DNA of 64,000 bases from Acinetobacter calcoaceticus ANC 3811 (GCF_000399665.1 NZ_KB976986.1:693131-757130), one strand, 5' to 3'; shown: positions 44,080 to 53,590, counted from the stretch's first letter. Translations and numbers: made by a program. The notes: generated by a model not told the origin, from the sequence alone.

Positions 44080-45702
44080 ATGAATATTGTACAAGACAAA
44101 AATATGCTTCCTGATGGTCAATGGATTGATGTGTGTGCACTTGATGACTTAACTCCAAATACTGGCGCAGGTGCGCTAGTGGATGGTCAAGCGGTTGCAA
44201 TCTTCCGCGTGGGACATGAAAAACGTGTTTATGTGCTCAGCAATAAAGATCCGTTTAGCCAAGCCAATGTCATGAGCCGTGGAATTATTGGCGATTTACA
44301 AGGCGAGCGTGTTATTGCATCACCAATCTATAAACAACATTTCAGCTTAGCAACGGGGCGCTGTTTAGAAGATAAAGATCAAAAACTTTCAGTTTATCCA
44401 AGCAAAATTGTTGATGGCCGTGTTTGGGTCAATGCAATACCGCAAAAAACTTATATTACCAATACAGGTGTATCTCAAGACAAACTTAAACTGGTACTGA
44501 TTGGTAATGGTTTAGCAGGAATGCGTTGCCTAGAAGATTTACTTGATATGGCCCCAGACCGTTATGAAGTCACGGTAATTGGTGAAGAACCTTGGGGTAA
44601 CTATAACCGCATTATGTTATCTCCAGTTTTATCGGGTGAAAAAACCATTGAAGATATTATGTTGCACCCGCCAAAGTGGTATAGCGATAAAGGCATTAAA
44701 TTTATTGCAGGCGATAAAGCGGTAAAAATTGATCGTCCTCGTAAAGTGGTTTACACCGAAAAAGAGCAAACAGTTGATTATGATCGTTTGATTTTGGCAA
44801 CAGGTTCGGCTCCGTTTATTCCACCAGTTAAAGGTGTTGACTTAAAAGGCGTTTTAACTTTCCGTGATATTTATGATGTTAACACCATGATTGAGTACTG
44901 CGGTTCAAAAACCAATGCAGTCGTGATTGGTGGTGGTTTACTCGGTTTAGAAGCGGCCTACGGTTTAAAACAACGCGGTATGAATGTGACCGTGCTGCAT
45001 TTGATGGACCGGATTATGGAGCGTCAACTTGACAGCCGTGCGAGCCAGTTACTGCGTCATAGCATTGATCAAAAAGGTATTAACATTATTACCGAAGCTA
45101 ATACAGAAGCGTTAATTGGTGATGGAAACGGTCATGTGAAGCAAATACGCTTGAAAGATGGCACCGTTTTAGAAGCTGACCTTGTGGTATTTGCAGTGGG
45201 TATTCGTCCAAATATTAGCTTGGCACAAAGTGCAGGATTACGTTGTAACCGTGGTGTATTGGTGAATGACACCATGCAAACGTTTGATCCAAGTATTTAT
45301 GCTGTAGGTGAGTGTATCGAACATCGTGGTCAAACTTTCGGTTTGGTTGAACCACTGTGGGGGCAAGCTTTTATTTGCGCGACCCATTTAGCAGAGCACG
45401 GCAGCTTAACCTTTAAAGCACCAACTGTACCGACTCAGTTGAAAGTCAGTGGTGTCGATGTATTCTCGGCGGGCAATTTTGAACCGAAAGATGATTATGA
45501 AGACATTATTTTAAACGATGAAAAACGCCAGATTTATAAACGCATTATCATTCAAAGCGATCGAGTAATTGGCGCAGTACTGTTCGGTGATACAGAAGAT
45601 GGCATGTGGTATGCAGAGTTAATTGCAGACCAAACACCTGTTTCTTCATTCAGAAATAAACTGCTATTTGGTCGAGATTTTGCATTAAAAAATGCAGGCT
45701 AA
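44080..45702 (+). CDS. NirD-like domain fused to an FAD/NAD(P)H oxidoreductase
   Basis: 540 residues. The first ~125 resemble the small subunit NirD (QWIDVCALDDLTPNTGAGALV; SPIYKQHFSLATGRCLED). Like other NirD it lacks the Cys/His ligands of a Rieske cluster. From about residue 140 there is a full pyridine-nucleotide oxidoreductase module similar to the NirB N-terminus (LVLIGNGLAGMRCLEDLL; VVIGGGLLGLEAAYGL; YAVGECIEH). This suggests one protein that serves as nitrite reductase small subunit and as NADH-dependent electron donor to the nitrate reductase encoded next. The donor role is inferred from position 18 bases before nasA. Confidence 0.88.
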   Translation: MNIVQDKNMLPDGQWIDVCALDDLTPNTGAGALVDGQAVAIFRVGHEKRVYVLSNKDPFSQANVMSRGIIGDLQGERVIASPIYKQHFSLATGRCLEDKDQKLSVYPSKIVDGRVWVNAIPQKTYITNTGVSQDKLKLVLIGNGLAGMRCLEDLLDMAPDRYEVTVIGEEPWGNYNRIMLSPVLSGEKTIEDIMLHPPKWYSDKGIKFIAGDKAVKIDRPRKVVYTEKEQTVDYDRLILATGSAPFIPPVKGVDLKGVLTFRDIYDVNTMIEYCGSKTNAVVIGGGLLGLEAAYGLKQRGMNVTVLHLMDRIMERQLDSRASQLLRHSIDQKGINIITEANTEALIGDGNGHVKQIRLKDGTVLEADLVVFAVGIRPNISLAQSAGLRCNRGVLVNDTMQTFDPSIYAVGECIEHRGQTFGLVEPLWGQAFICATHLAEHGSLTFKAPTVPTQLKVSGVDVFSAGNFEPKDDYEDIILNDEKRQIYKRIIIQSDRVIGAVLFGDTEDGMWYAELIADQTPVSSFRNKLLFGRDFALKNAG

Positions 45703-45720
45703 ATAGGGAAAGGAGCAGTT

Positions 45721-48501
45721 ATGAACAGTATTCCAAGCGTTGAAGTCGATAGCTCCGATCATGTTGCAAAAACAATCAAAACAACATGTCCATATTGTGG
45801 GGTGGGTTGCGGTGTTAGCGTAAACGTCCAACAAAAACCTCAAGGGCCTGTGGTGCAAGTTGAGGGGGATGCTGAGCATCCTTCCAACTTTGGACGCTTA
45901 TGTATCAAAGGTAGCCGTCTTGCGGATACATTGGGATTAGAAACACGTGTTTTACAACCAATGATGGGGCGCAAAGCTGATCGGGTGGTAACGACATGGG
46001 ATGCGGCAATCAATAAAATTGCCGATAAATTCCAATCTTGTATCGATCAATATGGTCGTGACAGCATTGCATTTTATGTTTCAGGTCAGCTTTTGACCGA
46101 AGACTATTATGTGGTGAACAAGTTTGTAAAAGGTTATTTGGGTACTGCAAATATCGACACCAACTCACGCCTTTGCATGTCATCTGCGGTGGCAGGTCAT
46201 AAACGTAGTTTCGGTGAAGATATTGTCCCAGCGAGTTATGAAGATTTTGAACATGCAGACATGGTGGTATTGGTTGGTTCTAATACCGCATGGTGCCATC
46301 CTGTACTTTATCAGCGGATCATGCAGGCTAAAAGCCAAAATCCGGATATGCTCGTGGTGGTAATTGACCCACGTTTTACCAGTACTTGTGAACAAGCGGA
46401 TTTACATTTGCCGATTTTACCGGGCCAAGATGTCGCATTGTTCAACGGTCTATTCCAATATTTATATCAAAATGGTCATGCCGATCAGGCCTTTGTGGAT
46501 GCCTATACTGAAGGTTTGCAAGAGGTTTTGGAAAGCAGCGAGCCAGAAGCTAATGTGGAATATGTGGCAAAGCGTACAGGAATTGCACTCGATAAATTGC
46601 AACAGTTCTTTGAGAAATTTGCGCAGACTGAAAAGGTAATCACCTTATTTTCAATGGGTGTGAATCAATCAAGTCAGGGTGTGAATAAGGCCAATAGCAT
46701 TATTAACTGCCATTTACTAACAGGCAAAATTGGTAAGCTCGGTGCCGCTCCATTTTCAATGACAGGACAACCTAATGCGATGGGTGGACGAGAAGTCGGT
46801 GGCTTAGCCAATATGCTGGCTGCGCACATGGACTTAGATAATCAACTACATCAAAAAGTAGTGCAAACCTTTTGGGATAGTCCATTTATTGCGACTCAAG
46901 CTGGCTTAAAAGCTGTTGATTTGTTCCGTGCTGTTGAAGCTGGAAAAATTAAAGCCATCTGGATTATGGCAACCAATCCAGTCGTGAGTTTACCCGATGC
47001 CGATCAAGTTAAACGTGCATTAGAAAAGTGCGAATTGGTCGTCGTGTCAGATATCTGCGCAGATACGGATACTACAGCTTATGCTGATGTTTTGCTTCCA
47101 GCTTTAGGTTGGGGCGAAAAAGATGGGACCGTCACTAACTCTGAGCGTCGTATTTCACGTCAGCGCGCATTTTTACCTGCGCCGGGTGAAGCAAAAGCAG
47201 ACTGGTGGTCGGTGAGTCAAGTCGCGAAAAAATTAGGCTTCAATGGTTTTGACTTCACTAGTGCTGTTGATATTTTCAATGAGCATGCAGCTTTATCTGC
47301 ACAAGATAATGCAGACATAGATGCTCGTGCAGAAAGTAATAATTTCCGTTATTTCAATCTAAAAGGTTTAATGAACCTAAGTAATGCTGAGTACGATGCT
47401 CTGCAACCAATTCAATGGCCAGTGTGGAATAAAAACCAAGACGCTAAAGCTGTTCAACAACTGTTTGGCAACGGACAGTTTAGTCATAAAAATGCCAAGG
47501 CAAAACTGATTCCAACTGTTGCAATTGATCCTGTTCATGCGGTTTCGGAAGACTATCCACTCATTTTGAACACTGGACGTATTCGTGACCAATGGCACAC
47601 CATGACGCGTACTGGTTTGTCACCAAATTTGACCAGTCACCGCGCTGAACCATTCTGCGAGATTCATCCGAGTGATGCCTTGAAGTTTGGTGTACGTGAT
47701 CAAGGCTTGTTAGAAGTTCGTTCGAAATGGGGCAGTTGTGTACTACGCGTGACATTCTCCTCGGGTGTACGTCGTGGTCAAATTTTTGCACCCATTCACT
47801 GGACTGAACAGGTCGCATCCGACGCCCGTATTGGTAAAGTCGTTAACCCTGAAGTCGATGCGATTTCAGGTGAACCCGAGTTCAAACATACGCCTGTCAC
47901 CATTCAACCGTTCTATACCACTTGGCAGGGGGTGCTTTATGTACGTGAAGGATACGATTCGTATATTCAAGAATCGCTACATCACTGTGCATGGTGGAGC
48001 AAGGTCAAAATGTTGAAAACCAACCGTTACGAACTTGCAGACCGTCAAACTTTTCACGATACTCAAAAGAATCTGAAAAGCTTCTTGCCGTTTGCAGATG
48101 AAACTTTTGAATGGCTGAGTATTGAAGATATTTCATCACAATTAAGTCATAGCGTTGTTTTGAAAGATGGCATCGTAATTGCAAGTCTATATATTGCACC
48201 GCCAGATTTATTGCCAGATCGTGATTGGGTGGCCAGCCTGTTTAAACGCGAACGTTTAAGTGCCTTGCACCGAAAAGCATTACTGGCTGGCATGCCAATG
48301 TCTGCTACAAATAATGACGGACCTTTAGTCTGTAGTTGTTTTAAAGTGGGTAAGAATAAAATTATTGAAACCATTAAAACGCAAAACATTACTCATGAAA
48401 AACAGGTCACTGCTTGTTTAAAAGCAGGTGGTAACTGTGGTTCATGTTTACCTGAAATCCGTGGCCTGATTAAAGCTTGCCAACAGGAGGTAGAAGTGTG
48501 A
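45721..48501 (+). CDS. nasA: Assimilatory nitrate reductase catalytic subunit
   Basis: 926 residues, cytoplasmic (no Tat signal). N-terminal [4Fe-4S] motif at C23, C26, C30 (TTCPYCGVGCGV) with a fourth Cys in RLCIKGSRL. A bis-MGD molybdopterin domain follows, including the probable Mo-ligand Cys in TNSRLCMSSAVAGHK, and a dinucleotide-binding domain. The C-terminus has a BFD-like [2Fe-2S] domain (CSCFKVGKNKI and GGNCGSCLPEI), as in NasA proteins that take electrons from a flavoprotein. Reduces nitrate to nitrite. Its stop overlaps the mobA start by four bases. Confidence 0.96.
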   Translation: MNSIPSVEVDSSDHVAKTIKTTCPYCGVGCGVSVNVQQKPQGPVVQVEGDAEHPSNFGRLCIKGSRLADTLGLETRVLQPMMGRKADRVVTTWDAAINKIADKFQSCIDQYGRDSIAFYVSGQLLTEDYYVVNKFVKGYLGTANIDTNSRLCMSSAVAGHKRSFGEDIVPASYEDFEHADMVVLVGSNTAWCHPVLYQRIMQAKSQNPDMLVVVIDPRFTSTCEQADLHLPILPGQDVALFNGLFQYLYQNGHADQAFVDAYTEGLQEVLESSEPEANVEYVAKRTGIALDKLQQFFEKFAQTEKVITLFSMGVNQSSQGVNKANSIINCHLLTGKIGKLGAAPFSMTGQPNAMGGREVGGLANMLAAHMDLDNQLHQKVVQTFWDSPFIATQAGLKAVDLFRAVEAGKIKAIWIMATNPVVSLPDADQVKRALEKCELVVVSDICADTDTTAYADVLLPALGWGEKDGTVTNSERRISRQRAFLPAPGEAKADWWSVSQVAKKLGFNGFDFTSAVDIFNEHAALSAQDNADIDARAESNNFRYFNLKGLMNLSNAEYDALQPIQWPVWNKNQDAKAVQQLFGNGQFSHKNAKAKLIPTVAIDPVHAVSEDYPLILNTGRIRDQWHTMTRTGLSPNLTSHRAEPFCEIHPSDALKFGVRDQGLLEVRSKWGSCVLRVTFSSGVRRGQIFAPIHWTEQVASDARIGKVVNPEVDAISGEPEFKHTPVTIQPFYTTWQGVLYVREGYDSYIQESLHHCAWWSKVKMLKTNRYELADRQTFHDTQKNLKSFLPFADETFEWLSIEDISSQLSHSVVLKDGIVIASLYIAPPDLLPDRDWVASLFKRERLSALHRKALLAGMPMSATNNDGPLVCSCFKVGKNKIIETIKTQNITHEKQVTACLKAGGNCGSCLPEIRGLIKACQQEVEV

Positions 48502-49127
48502 ATAAGGGATATCCCGTAACTGATCTGGTCATTCTAGCGGGTGGACAAGCCCGCCGTATGAACGGTTTAAATAAGTTGTTGCAGCAATTTGATGGTGAAC
48601 CCCAACTTCTTAAAATTCATCAGAAATTAAGATCATCTGTGTCTAAAATTTGGGTCAATAGTCATCGTGATTATTCAATTTATCAAAGTATTGTGCCAGA
48701 TATTAAATGTTTTCAAGATGATGAATCTGGCTTTTTCGGGCCGCTTATGGGAATGAAAAGTGCATGGTCTCATGTAGAAGCAGATTATGTTTTGTTTATT
48801 CCCTGTGACGTGACGTATGTCCCAACACAAGTCGTTGCCAAATTACACAGTACACTTCGGAAAAATAAACAGGCTCAGGCAGCTTATGTTTCAATTAATG
48901 GAGATTCTTTGTATCCATTTTGCTTATTAAAACGAGAAAGCCTCATTACCATTACAGAGCAAATTGAAAAACAACGATTAAGTTTGAAAGAATGCTTTAA
49001 GCTTTTGCATGCACAAGTCGCCATATTTCAAAAACAAAATTTATTTTTTCATAGCATCAATTCTCTAGATGAGCTTCAGCAATACAAACAAATCACAGCA
49101 TTTAAAGAAATTTTTACAGCAAATTAA
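48498..49127 (+). CDS. mobA: Molybdenum cofactor guanylyltransferase
   Basis: 209 residues. The GTG at 48498 overlaps the nasA stop (GTGA), with AGGAGG seven bases upstream, so translation is coupled. LVILAGGQARRMNGLNK is the nucleotide-binding loop, and FIPCDVTYVPT carries the metal-binding Asp. MobA adds GMP to molybdopterin to make the bis-MGD used by NasA. Placement in the nitrate operon ties cofactor maturation to enzyme expression. Family C-terminal half is less conserved here but length is normal. Confidence 0.92.
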   Translation: MNKGYPVTDLVILAGGQARRMNGLNKLLQQFDGEPQLLKIHQKLRSSVSKIWVNSHRDYSIYQSIVPDIKCFQDDESGFFGPLMGMKSAWSHVEADYVLFIPCDVTYVPTQVVAKLHSTLRKNKQAQAAYVSINGDSLYPFCLLKRESLITITEQIEKQRLSLKECFKLLHAQVAIFQKQNLFFHSINSLDELQQYKQITAFKEIFTAN

Positions 49128-49276
49128 CTTCGGATATTAGCGGTTTAAAATTTACATTGGTCAAGTGAACCACATTTTTAACCTTTATGCGGTTGACTAT
49201 TTATTGTTTAAGTTCTATTTTGGAACTCGATATTTCTTTCCATTGAAATGTATAAAAATAAAGGGAGTCAATCAGA

Positions 49277-51550
49277 ATGGTAGAAGCGCTAAAGGAAAAC
49301 AAAACGGATGTTACCGCATGTATTTTGTGTTCAAGAAACTGCGGATTAAGTGTTGAAGTTAAAGATAATCAATTTGTCAAAATTAAAGGTAATCCAGAGC
49401 ATCCATTTTCACAAGGCTACATTTGTCAAAAAGCCGCAAGATTACAGCACTATCAGCAGCATGCGGACCGATTAACTACACCTTTGAAGCGTCAACCAGA
49501 TGGTTCATTTCAAGAAGTTAGTTGGGATGTTGCCATACAAGAAATTGCCGAGCGATTAGTCCAGATTAGAGATAATTTTGGTGGGACCGCTTTTGCTTCT
49601 GTTGGGGGCGGTGGTCAAGGTAATCATCTCGGTGCAGCCTATGGTAGACAACTTCTGCTGGCGATGAAAAGTTATTATGCTTACAACTCTCTTGCTCAAG
49701 AAAAAACGGGTGATTTCTGGCTTAATGGGCGTTTGTTCGGTAGTCAAGCCTGCCATACGACAGAAGATGTTGAATATGCAGATTATGTTCTTTTTATTGG
49801 CACAAATCCTTTTCAGGCACATGGCATTCCCAATGCACGAGACACCCTAAAGCATATTAAAAAAGATCCGAATCGAACTATGGTGGTGTTTGACCCACGT
49901 GTTACCGAAACAGCCAAACAAGCAGATATTCATGTGCAATTAAAACCCGGAACTGATGCTTTTTTAATGTCGGCGATGATTGCGATCATTATTAAAGAAA
50001 AGCTTTATGATGCAGCGTTTATTGAGCAGCATACACAAGGGTTTGAAGAGGTAAAAACAACTTTTAGCCGTGTCCCGATTGAAGAATATATTGCAAAAGC
50101 GGATGTACCAGTCGATTTGATTTACCAAGTGGTTCGAGATTTTGCCAAAGCTAAAAGAGGCTGTGTGCGGATTGATTTAGGTATTCAACATACTTTAAAT
50201 ACGACATTAAATGGATATTTAGAAAAACTACTGTACTTAGTGACTGGAAACTTTGGAAAGCAGGGCACCAATAATTTACATACCATGTTTATTCCAATTT
50301 TAAGCGACACAGATGAAAGAAAGCCGAAATATCGACGTAGTGTTTACCATAAAATGTTTCCCATCTCAGGTTTTTTCCCACCCAATATTTTACCTGACGA
50401 AATATTAAAAGCAGGCGAAAAACGAATTCGCGCAGTTTTTGTAGATAGCTGTAATCCTTTATTAACCTACCCTGATACACCTGCCTACGAAAAAGCATTT
50501 AAAGCATTAGATTTGTTGGTCGTAGTCGATGTTGCTATGACAGAAACCGCTCGGTTTGCAGATTATATTTTGCCTGCACATACGCAATTTGAAAAATGGG
50601 AATTTACAGGTTTTAATCTTGAGTTTCCTAAAAACGGTTTTCACCTGAGACATCCGGTATTCACTGCCCAAGGCAATACGTTACCCGAAGCAGAAATTTA
50701 TACACGATTACTTGAAGCCATGAAGGTCATTCCTAAAAGCTTTCCAGTGTTAGAAAAAATAGCTGCGGTCGACTCGAAAAAAACAGCCTATTTACCTTAT
50801 CTGTCAGCTTTGGGTTTAACTTTTGCTCGACATAAAAAATACATTCCTTTTGCAGCTTCAATTCTCTATCGCACTTTAGGTAAACATTTAGAAAACTCAG
50901 CTGCTTCAGTTGCTTTTTTATTACCTCTGTCTATTCAATATTCTGTTTTACATACTAAAGCTGTGCGCCGTGCAGGTTACAAAGGTAATCCGTTGACGTT
51001 AGGTGTTCGGTTGTTTGAGCAAATTTTAAATCAGCGTTCAGGTGTGGTGTTATCACAACATGAATATGATGAAATGTGGAAGCTTGTTGCATACAAAGAC
51101 AAAAAAATACGTCTGGCTATTCCCGAAATGTTGAGTGAGTTGGCAAATTTAAAAAATCATCAATTTAGTATTGAAGAGTTTCCTTTCATACTTTTGTCAG
51201 GGGAGCGCCGTAGCTATAACGCTAATCAGATTTACCGTGACCCTGCATGGCGAAAAGTAGATGCAGAAGGGGCTTTGCGAATTCATCCTGAAGACGCAAC
51301 AAACTTGAATGTAGCAGTAGGAGATCAACTCAAATGTATCTCACAACACGGAGAAATTCAGGTAACTGTAGATTTTGATGAGGGTATGCGAAAAGGTGTT
51401 GTGTCACTTCCACATGGCTATGGCATGCGCTTTCAAGGTGGAGAGCCAATAGGGCCACAATTAAATCTTTTGGTGTCTGGTGAACATTGTGATCCTTTAT
51501 CGAAAACACCGTACCATAAATATGTACCCATCCGTCTAGAAAAATGCTAG
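49277..51550 (+). CDS. Molybdopterin-dependent oxidoreductase of unknown substrate
   Basis: 757 residues, no export signal. [4Fe-4S] cysteines at C15, C18, C22 and C50 (ACILCSRNCG; GYICQKA), then a bis-MGD domain (FIGTNPFQAHGIPNAR; VVFDPRVTETAKQADIH; FVDSCNPLLTYPDTPAYEKAF). GSQACHTTEDVE offers a Cys in the place of the Mo ligand of related reductases. It has no BFD domain, so its partner differs from that of NasA. GGGAG lies upstream. It sits between mobA and moaA, so it depends on the same cofactor genes. Could be a formate-dehydrogenase-like or biotin-sulfoxide-like enzyme; not resolved. Confidence 0.88.
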   Translation: MVEALKENKTDVTACILCSRNCGLSVEVKDNQFVKIKGNPEHPFSQGYICQKAARLQHYQQHADRLTTPLKRQPDGSFQEVSWDVAIQEIAERLVQIRDNFGGTAFASVGGGGQGNHLGAAYGRQLLLAMKSYYAYNSLAQEKTGDFWLNGRLFGSQACHTTEDVEYADYVLFIGTNPFQAHGIPNARDTLKHIKKDPNRTMVVFDPRVTETAKQADIHVQLKPGTDAFLMSAMIAIIIKEKLYDAAFIEQHTQGFEEVKTTFSRVPIEEYIAKADVPVDLIYQVVRDFAKAKRGCVRIDLGIQHTLNTTLNGYLEKLLYLVTGNFGKQGTNNLHTMFIPILSDTDERKPKYRRSVYHKMFPISGFFPPNILPDEILKAGEKRIRAVFVDSCNPLLTYPDTPAYEKAFKALDLLVVVDVAMTETARFADYILPAHTQFEKWEFTGFNLEFPKNGFHLRHPVFTAQGNTLPEAEIYTRLLEAMKVIPKSFPVLEKIAAVDSKKTAYLPYLSALGLTFARHKKYIPFAASILYRTLGKHLENSAASVAFLLPLSIQYSVLHTKAVRRAGYKGNPLTLGVRLFEQILNQRSGVVLSQHEYDEMWKLVAYKDKKIRLAIPEMLSELANLKNHQFSIEEFPFILLSGERRSYNANQIYRDPAWRKVDAEGALRIHPEDATNLNVAVGDQLKCISQHGEIQVTVDFDEGMRKGVVSLPHGYGMRFQGGEPIGPQLNLLVSGEHCDPLSKTPYHKYVPIRLEKC

Positions 51551-51560
51551 AAATAATGTA

Positions 51561-51648
51561 GGGCATACAAGAGATTGACGTCGCACTAAATTTGTACAGC
51601 TTTAAAATTTAAGACGAAAATTGGACGACGTTAATCTTGCTGATACCC
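51561..51648 (+). ncRNA. Possible structured leader upstream of moaA
   Basis: GGGCAT (51561) can pair with ATACCC (51643), and inside it TTGACGTCG (51575-51583) with CGACGTTAA (51626-51634), 8 of 9 bases complementary. Position ahead of moaA recalls the Moco riboswitch, but I cannot match its conserved features, so this is only a structural candidate. Confidence 0.3.
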
Positions 51649-51675
51649 CAAAAAAACTATGGATGATAAATAGAA

Positions 51676-51789
51676 TTGGAACAAATTTTGCTTAAACAGC
51701 AGAGCACTATTGAAGAGCAAATTTCTATTTTAATTGCTCAGAAAAAGTGTCAGCAATATTTGAACTGTTCTCGATATGAGTGCAAATGA
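51676..51789 (+). CDS. Possible 37-residue small protein coupled to moaA
   Basis: An open frame from TTG at 51676 encodes a Gln/Ile-rich helix followed by KCQQYLNCSRYECK, with three Cys near the end. Its TGA overlaps the ATGATG at the moaA start, a layout typical of translational coupling. No clear ribosome-binding site and a TTG start weaken the case. The Cys-rich tail could bind metal; no family is recognised. Confidence 0.3.
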   Translation: MEQILLKQQSTIEEQISILIAQKKCQQYLNCSRYECK

Positions 51790-52820
51790 TGAAACAATAT
51801 CACTCTGAAAATACGCCTTTGGTTCTTCAAGACCAATATGGCCGTATAAAGCGAAAGCTACGTATTTCCGTAACTGATCGCTGTAATTTTAAGTGTGTAT
51901 ATTGCATGCCTGAACATCCTGAATGGTTGAATAAGCAAGATCTGCTTGGTTTTGAGGCACTCTTTCAATTTTGTCATTTTATGGTGCAACATGGTGTTGA
52001 AAGTATCCGCATTACAGGTGGTGAACCATTAATGCGTCAAGGCATTGTGCATTTTGTTCGTGAGTTACAAGCTTTGAAAGCGTTAGGCCTAAAACGTATT
52101 TCAATGACTACAAATGGGCATTACCTTGCAAAATACGCTAGGCAGTTAAAAGATGCGGGATTAGATGACCTAAATATTAGTTTAGACAGTCTTGATGCTA
52201 TTCAGTTTAAAGAGCTAACCAAGAAAAAATTAGAACCTGTTCTCGAGGGTATTCAAGCTGCTAAAGATGTCGGATTACCATTCAAAATTAACTGCGTATT
52301 GATGAAAAATAAAAACGATGATCAGATCTTACCGATGGTTAAATGGTCAATCGCCAATCATATTCCTTTACGCTTTATTGAGTTTATGCCACTTGATGGC
52401 GATGCGCTTTGGTCTAGCAAAGATGTGGTGAGTGAAGCTGAAATTTTACAGGCTTTGCAACCACATTATTCAGTAGAGGTTGTCGAACAACAGCATGAGC
52501 CAGCACGCCAATATCTAATCAATAATAGCTACTCTCTTGGAATTATTTCCACAATCACTCATTCATTTTGCCATCAATGCGACCGTATACGGTTAACTGC
52601 ACAAGGCGAACTCTACAACTGTTTATTTGCACCGCAAGGTCTAAATATTAAACCGCAGCTTCAATCATTATTACGTGCACGTACGACAGCTGATCATGCA
52701 ATGTATGTTCAACAGTTAACAGATATGGTTATGCCGTATATTTGGCACAAAGCTAAAGGCTTTCATGCCTTACAACATCAACAAACCCGTAAAATCAGTA
52801 TGCATATGCTTGGGGGATAA
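51786..52820 (+). CDS. moaA: GTP 3',8-cyclase (molybdenum cofactor biosynthesis)
   Basis: About 344 residues from the ATG at 51786. A radical-SAM enzyme that starts cofactor synthesis from GTP. The SAM cluster motif is CNFKCVYC, followed by RITGGEPLMRQG. The second cluster is FCHQCDRIRLTAQGELYNC. The C-terminal double Gly (MHMLGG) needed for MoaA activity is present. moaD begins at the very next base after the stop. A few in-frame starts lie within 9 bases; the exact one is uncertain. Confidence 0.96.
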   Translation: MMKQYHSENTPLVLQDQYGRIKRKLRISVTDRCNFKCVYCMPEHPEWLNKQDLLGFEALFQFCHFMVQHGVESIRITGGEPLMRQGIVHFVRELQALKALGLKRISMTTNGHYLAKYARQLKDAGLDDLNISLDSLDAIQFKELTKKKLEPVLEGIQAAKDVGLPFKINCVLMKNKNDDQILPMVKWSIANHIPLRFIEFMPLDGDALWSSKDVVSEAEILQALQPHYSVEVVEQQHEPARQYLINNSYSLGIISTITHSFCHQCDRIRLTAQGELYNCLFAPQGLNIKPQLQSLLRARTTADHAMYVQQLTDMVMPYIWHKAKGFHALQHQQTRKISMHMLGG

Positions 52821-53075
52821 ATGCAGCAATCTATCCAAATTAAAATAGAAGCGTTTGGCGCAATTGAAAAATTGCTTCCTCAAAACCTTTCGTTGGTTTG
52901 TCCCAATCATATTTTGGTTAAAGATGTATTAGATGAAATTGTTTCATTACATCCAGAATCTACACAAGCCATGGAAAAATGTGCATGTGCGATTGGCGAT
53001 AATGTCATAACGAGACAATCTGCTTTAAGTGAGCCATGTACTTTGGTTTTATTGTCACCAGTTGCAGGAGGGTGA
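52821..53075 (+). CDS. moaD: Molybdopterin synthase small subunit
   Basis: 84 residues, ubiquitin-like fold, ending VAGG. The C-terminal Gly-Gly becomes a thiocarboxylate that supplies sulfur for molybdopterin. It starts immediately after moaA and ends three bases before moaE, whose ribosome-binding site (GGAGG) lies in its last codons. Confidence 0.94.
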   Translation: MQQSIQIKIEAFGAIEKLLPQNLSLVCPNHILVKDVLDEIVSLHPESTQAMEKCACAIGDNVITRQSALSEPCTLVLLSPVAGG

Positions 53076-53078
53076 GTC

Positions 53079-53567
53079 ATGCGAGATTTTGCACGTATAC
53101 AAGAGCAGGCTTTAAGTTTAGATACTTTTGATCCTATCCAATCATTTCCTGAATGTGGAGGAATCGATATTTTTATAGGTACGGTTCGTAATCACCATGA
53201 GGGTAAAGCTGTTAAAGCGTTGAAATATACGTCATATAAGCCACTTTCTGAAAAAATGATACGTGAAATTGAACTGGAAATTGAGAAAAAGTATCAGGTA
53301 TCTTATGTGCGAGTGGTTCATCGAATCGGTCATCTGGATGTAGGTGAAACAGCCATTATTGCGATTGCTTATGCAGCCCATCGCCGTGAAGCTTTTCAAG
53401 CATGTGAGGAAGCGGTTGAGCGAGTGAAGCATGAAGTGCCAGTTTTTAAAGAAGAGTTCTTTACAGACGGTACGAGTCATTATGTAGAAGGTTGTTGTAT
53501 TCGCAAAGATGCGCCACAAGAACACAAGCATCACCACCATCATGCCGGCCATGAACACTCACACTGA
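53079..53567 (+). CDS. moaE: Molybdopterin synthase catalytic subunit with His-rich tail
   Basis: 162 residues. The MoaE core covers about residues 1-145: GGIDIFIGTVRNHHEGK with the substrate-binding Arg/His, HRIGHLDVGETAI, HRREAFQACEEAVERVKHEVPVFK with catalytic Lys, and a Cys pair near the end. The last 15 residues contain nine His (EHKHHHHHAGHEHSH), absent from E. coli MoaE. This tail probably binds a divalent metal such as nickel, zinc or copper; whether it matters in vivo is unknown. MoaE transfers sulfur from MoaD to precursor Z. Confidence 0.94.
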   Translation: MRDFARIQEQALSLDTFDPIQSFPECGGIDIFIGTVRNHHEGKAVKALKYTSYKPLSEKMIREIELEIEKKYQVSYVRVVHRIGHLDVGETAIIAIAYAAHRREAFQACEEAVERVKHEVPVFKEEFFTDGTSHYVEGCCIRKDAPQEHKHHHHHAGHEHSH

Positions 53568-53590
53568 AATATGTACGTCTAGGATAAATA

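Noticed and set aside
49165..49356. 63-codon frame before the second molybdopterin oxidoreductase
   Set aside because: Starts with GTG and runs into the oxidoreductase in another frame; no protein features.
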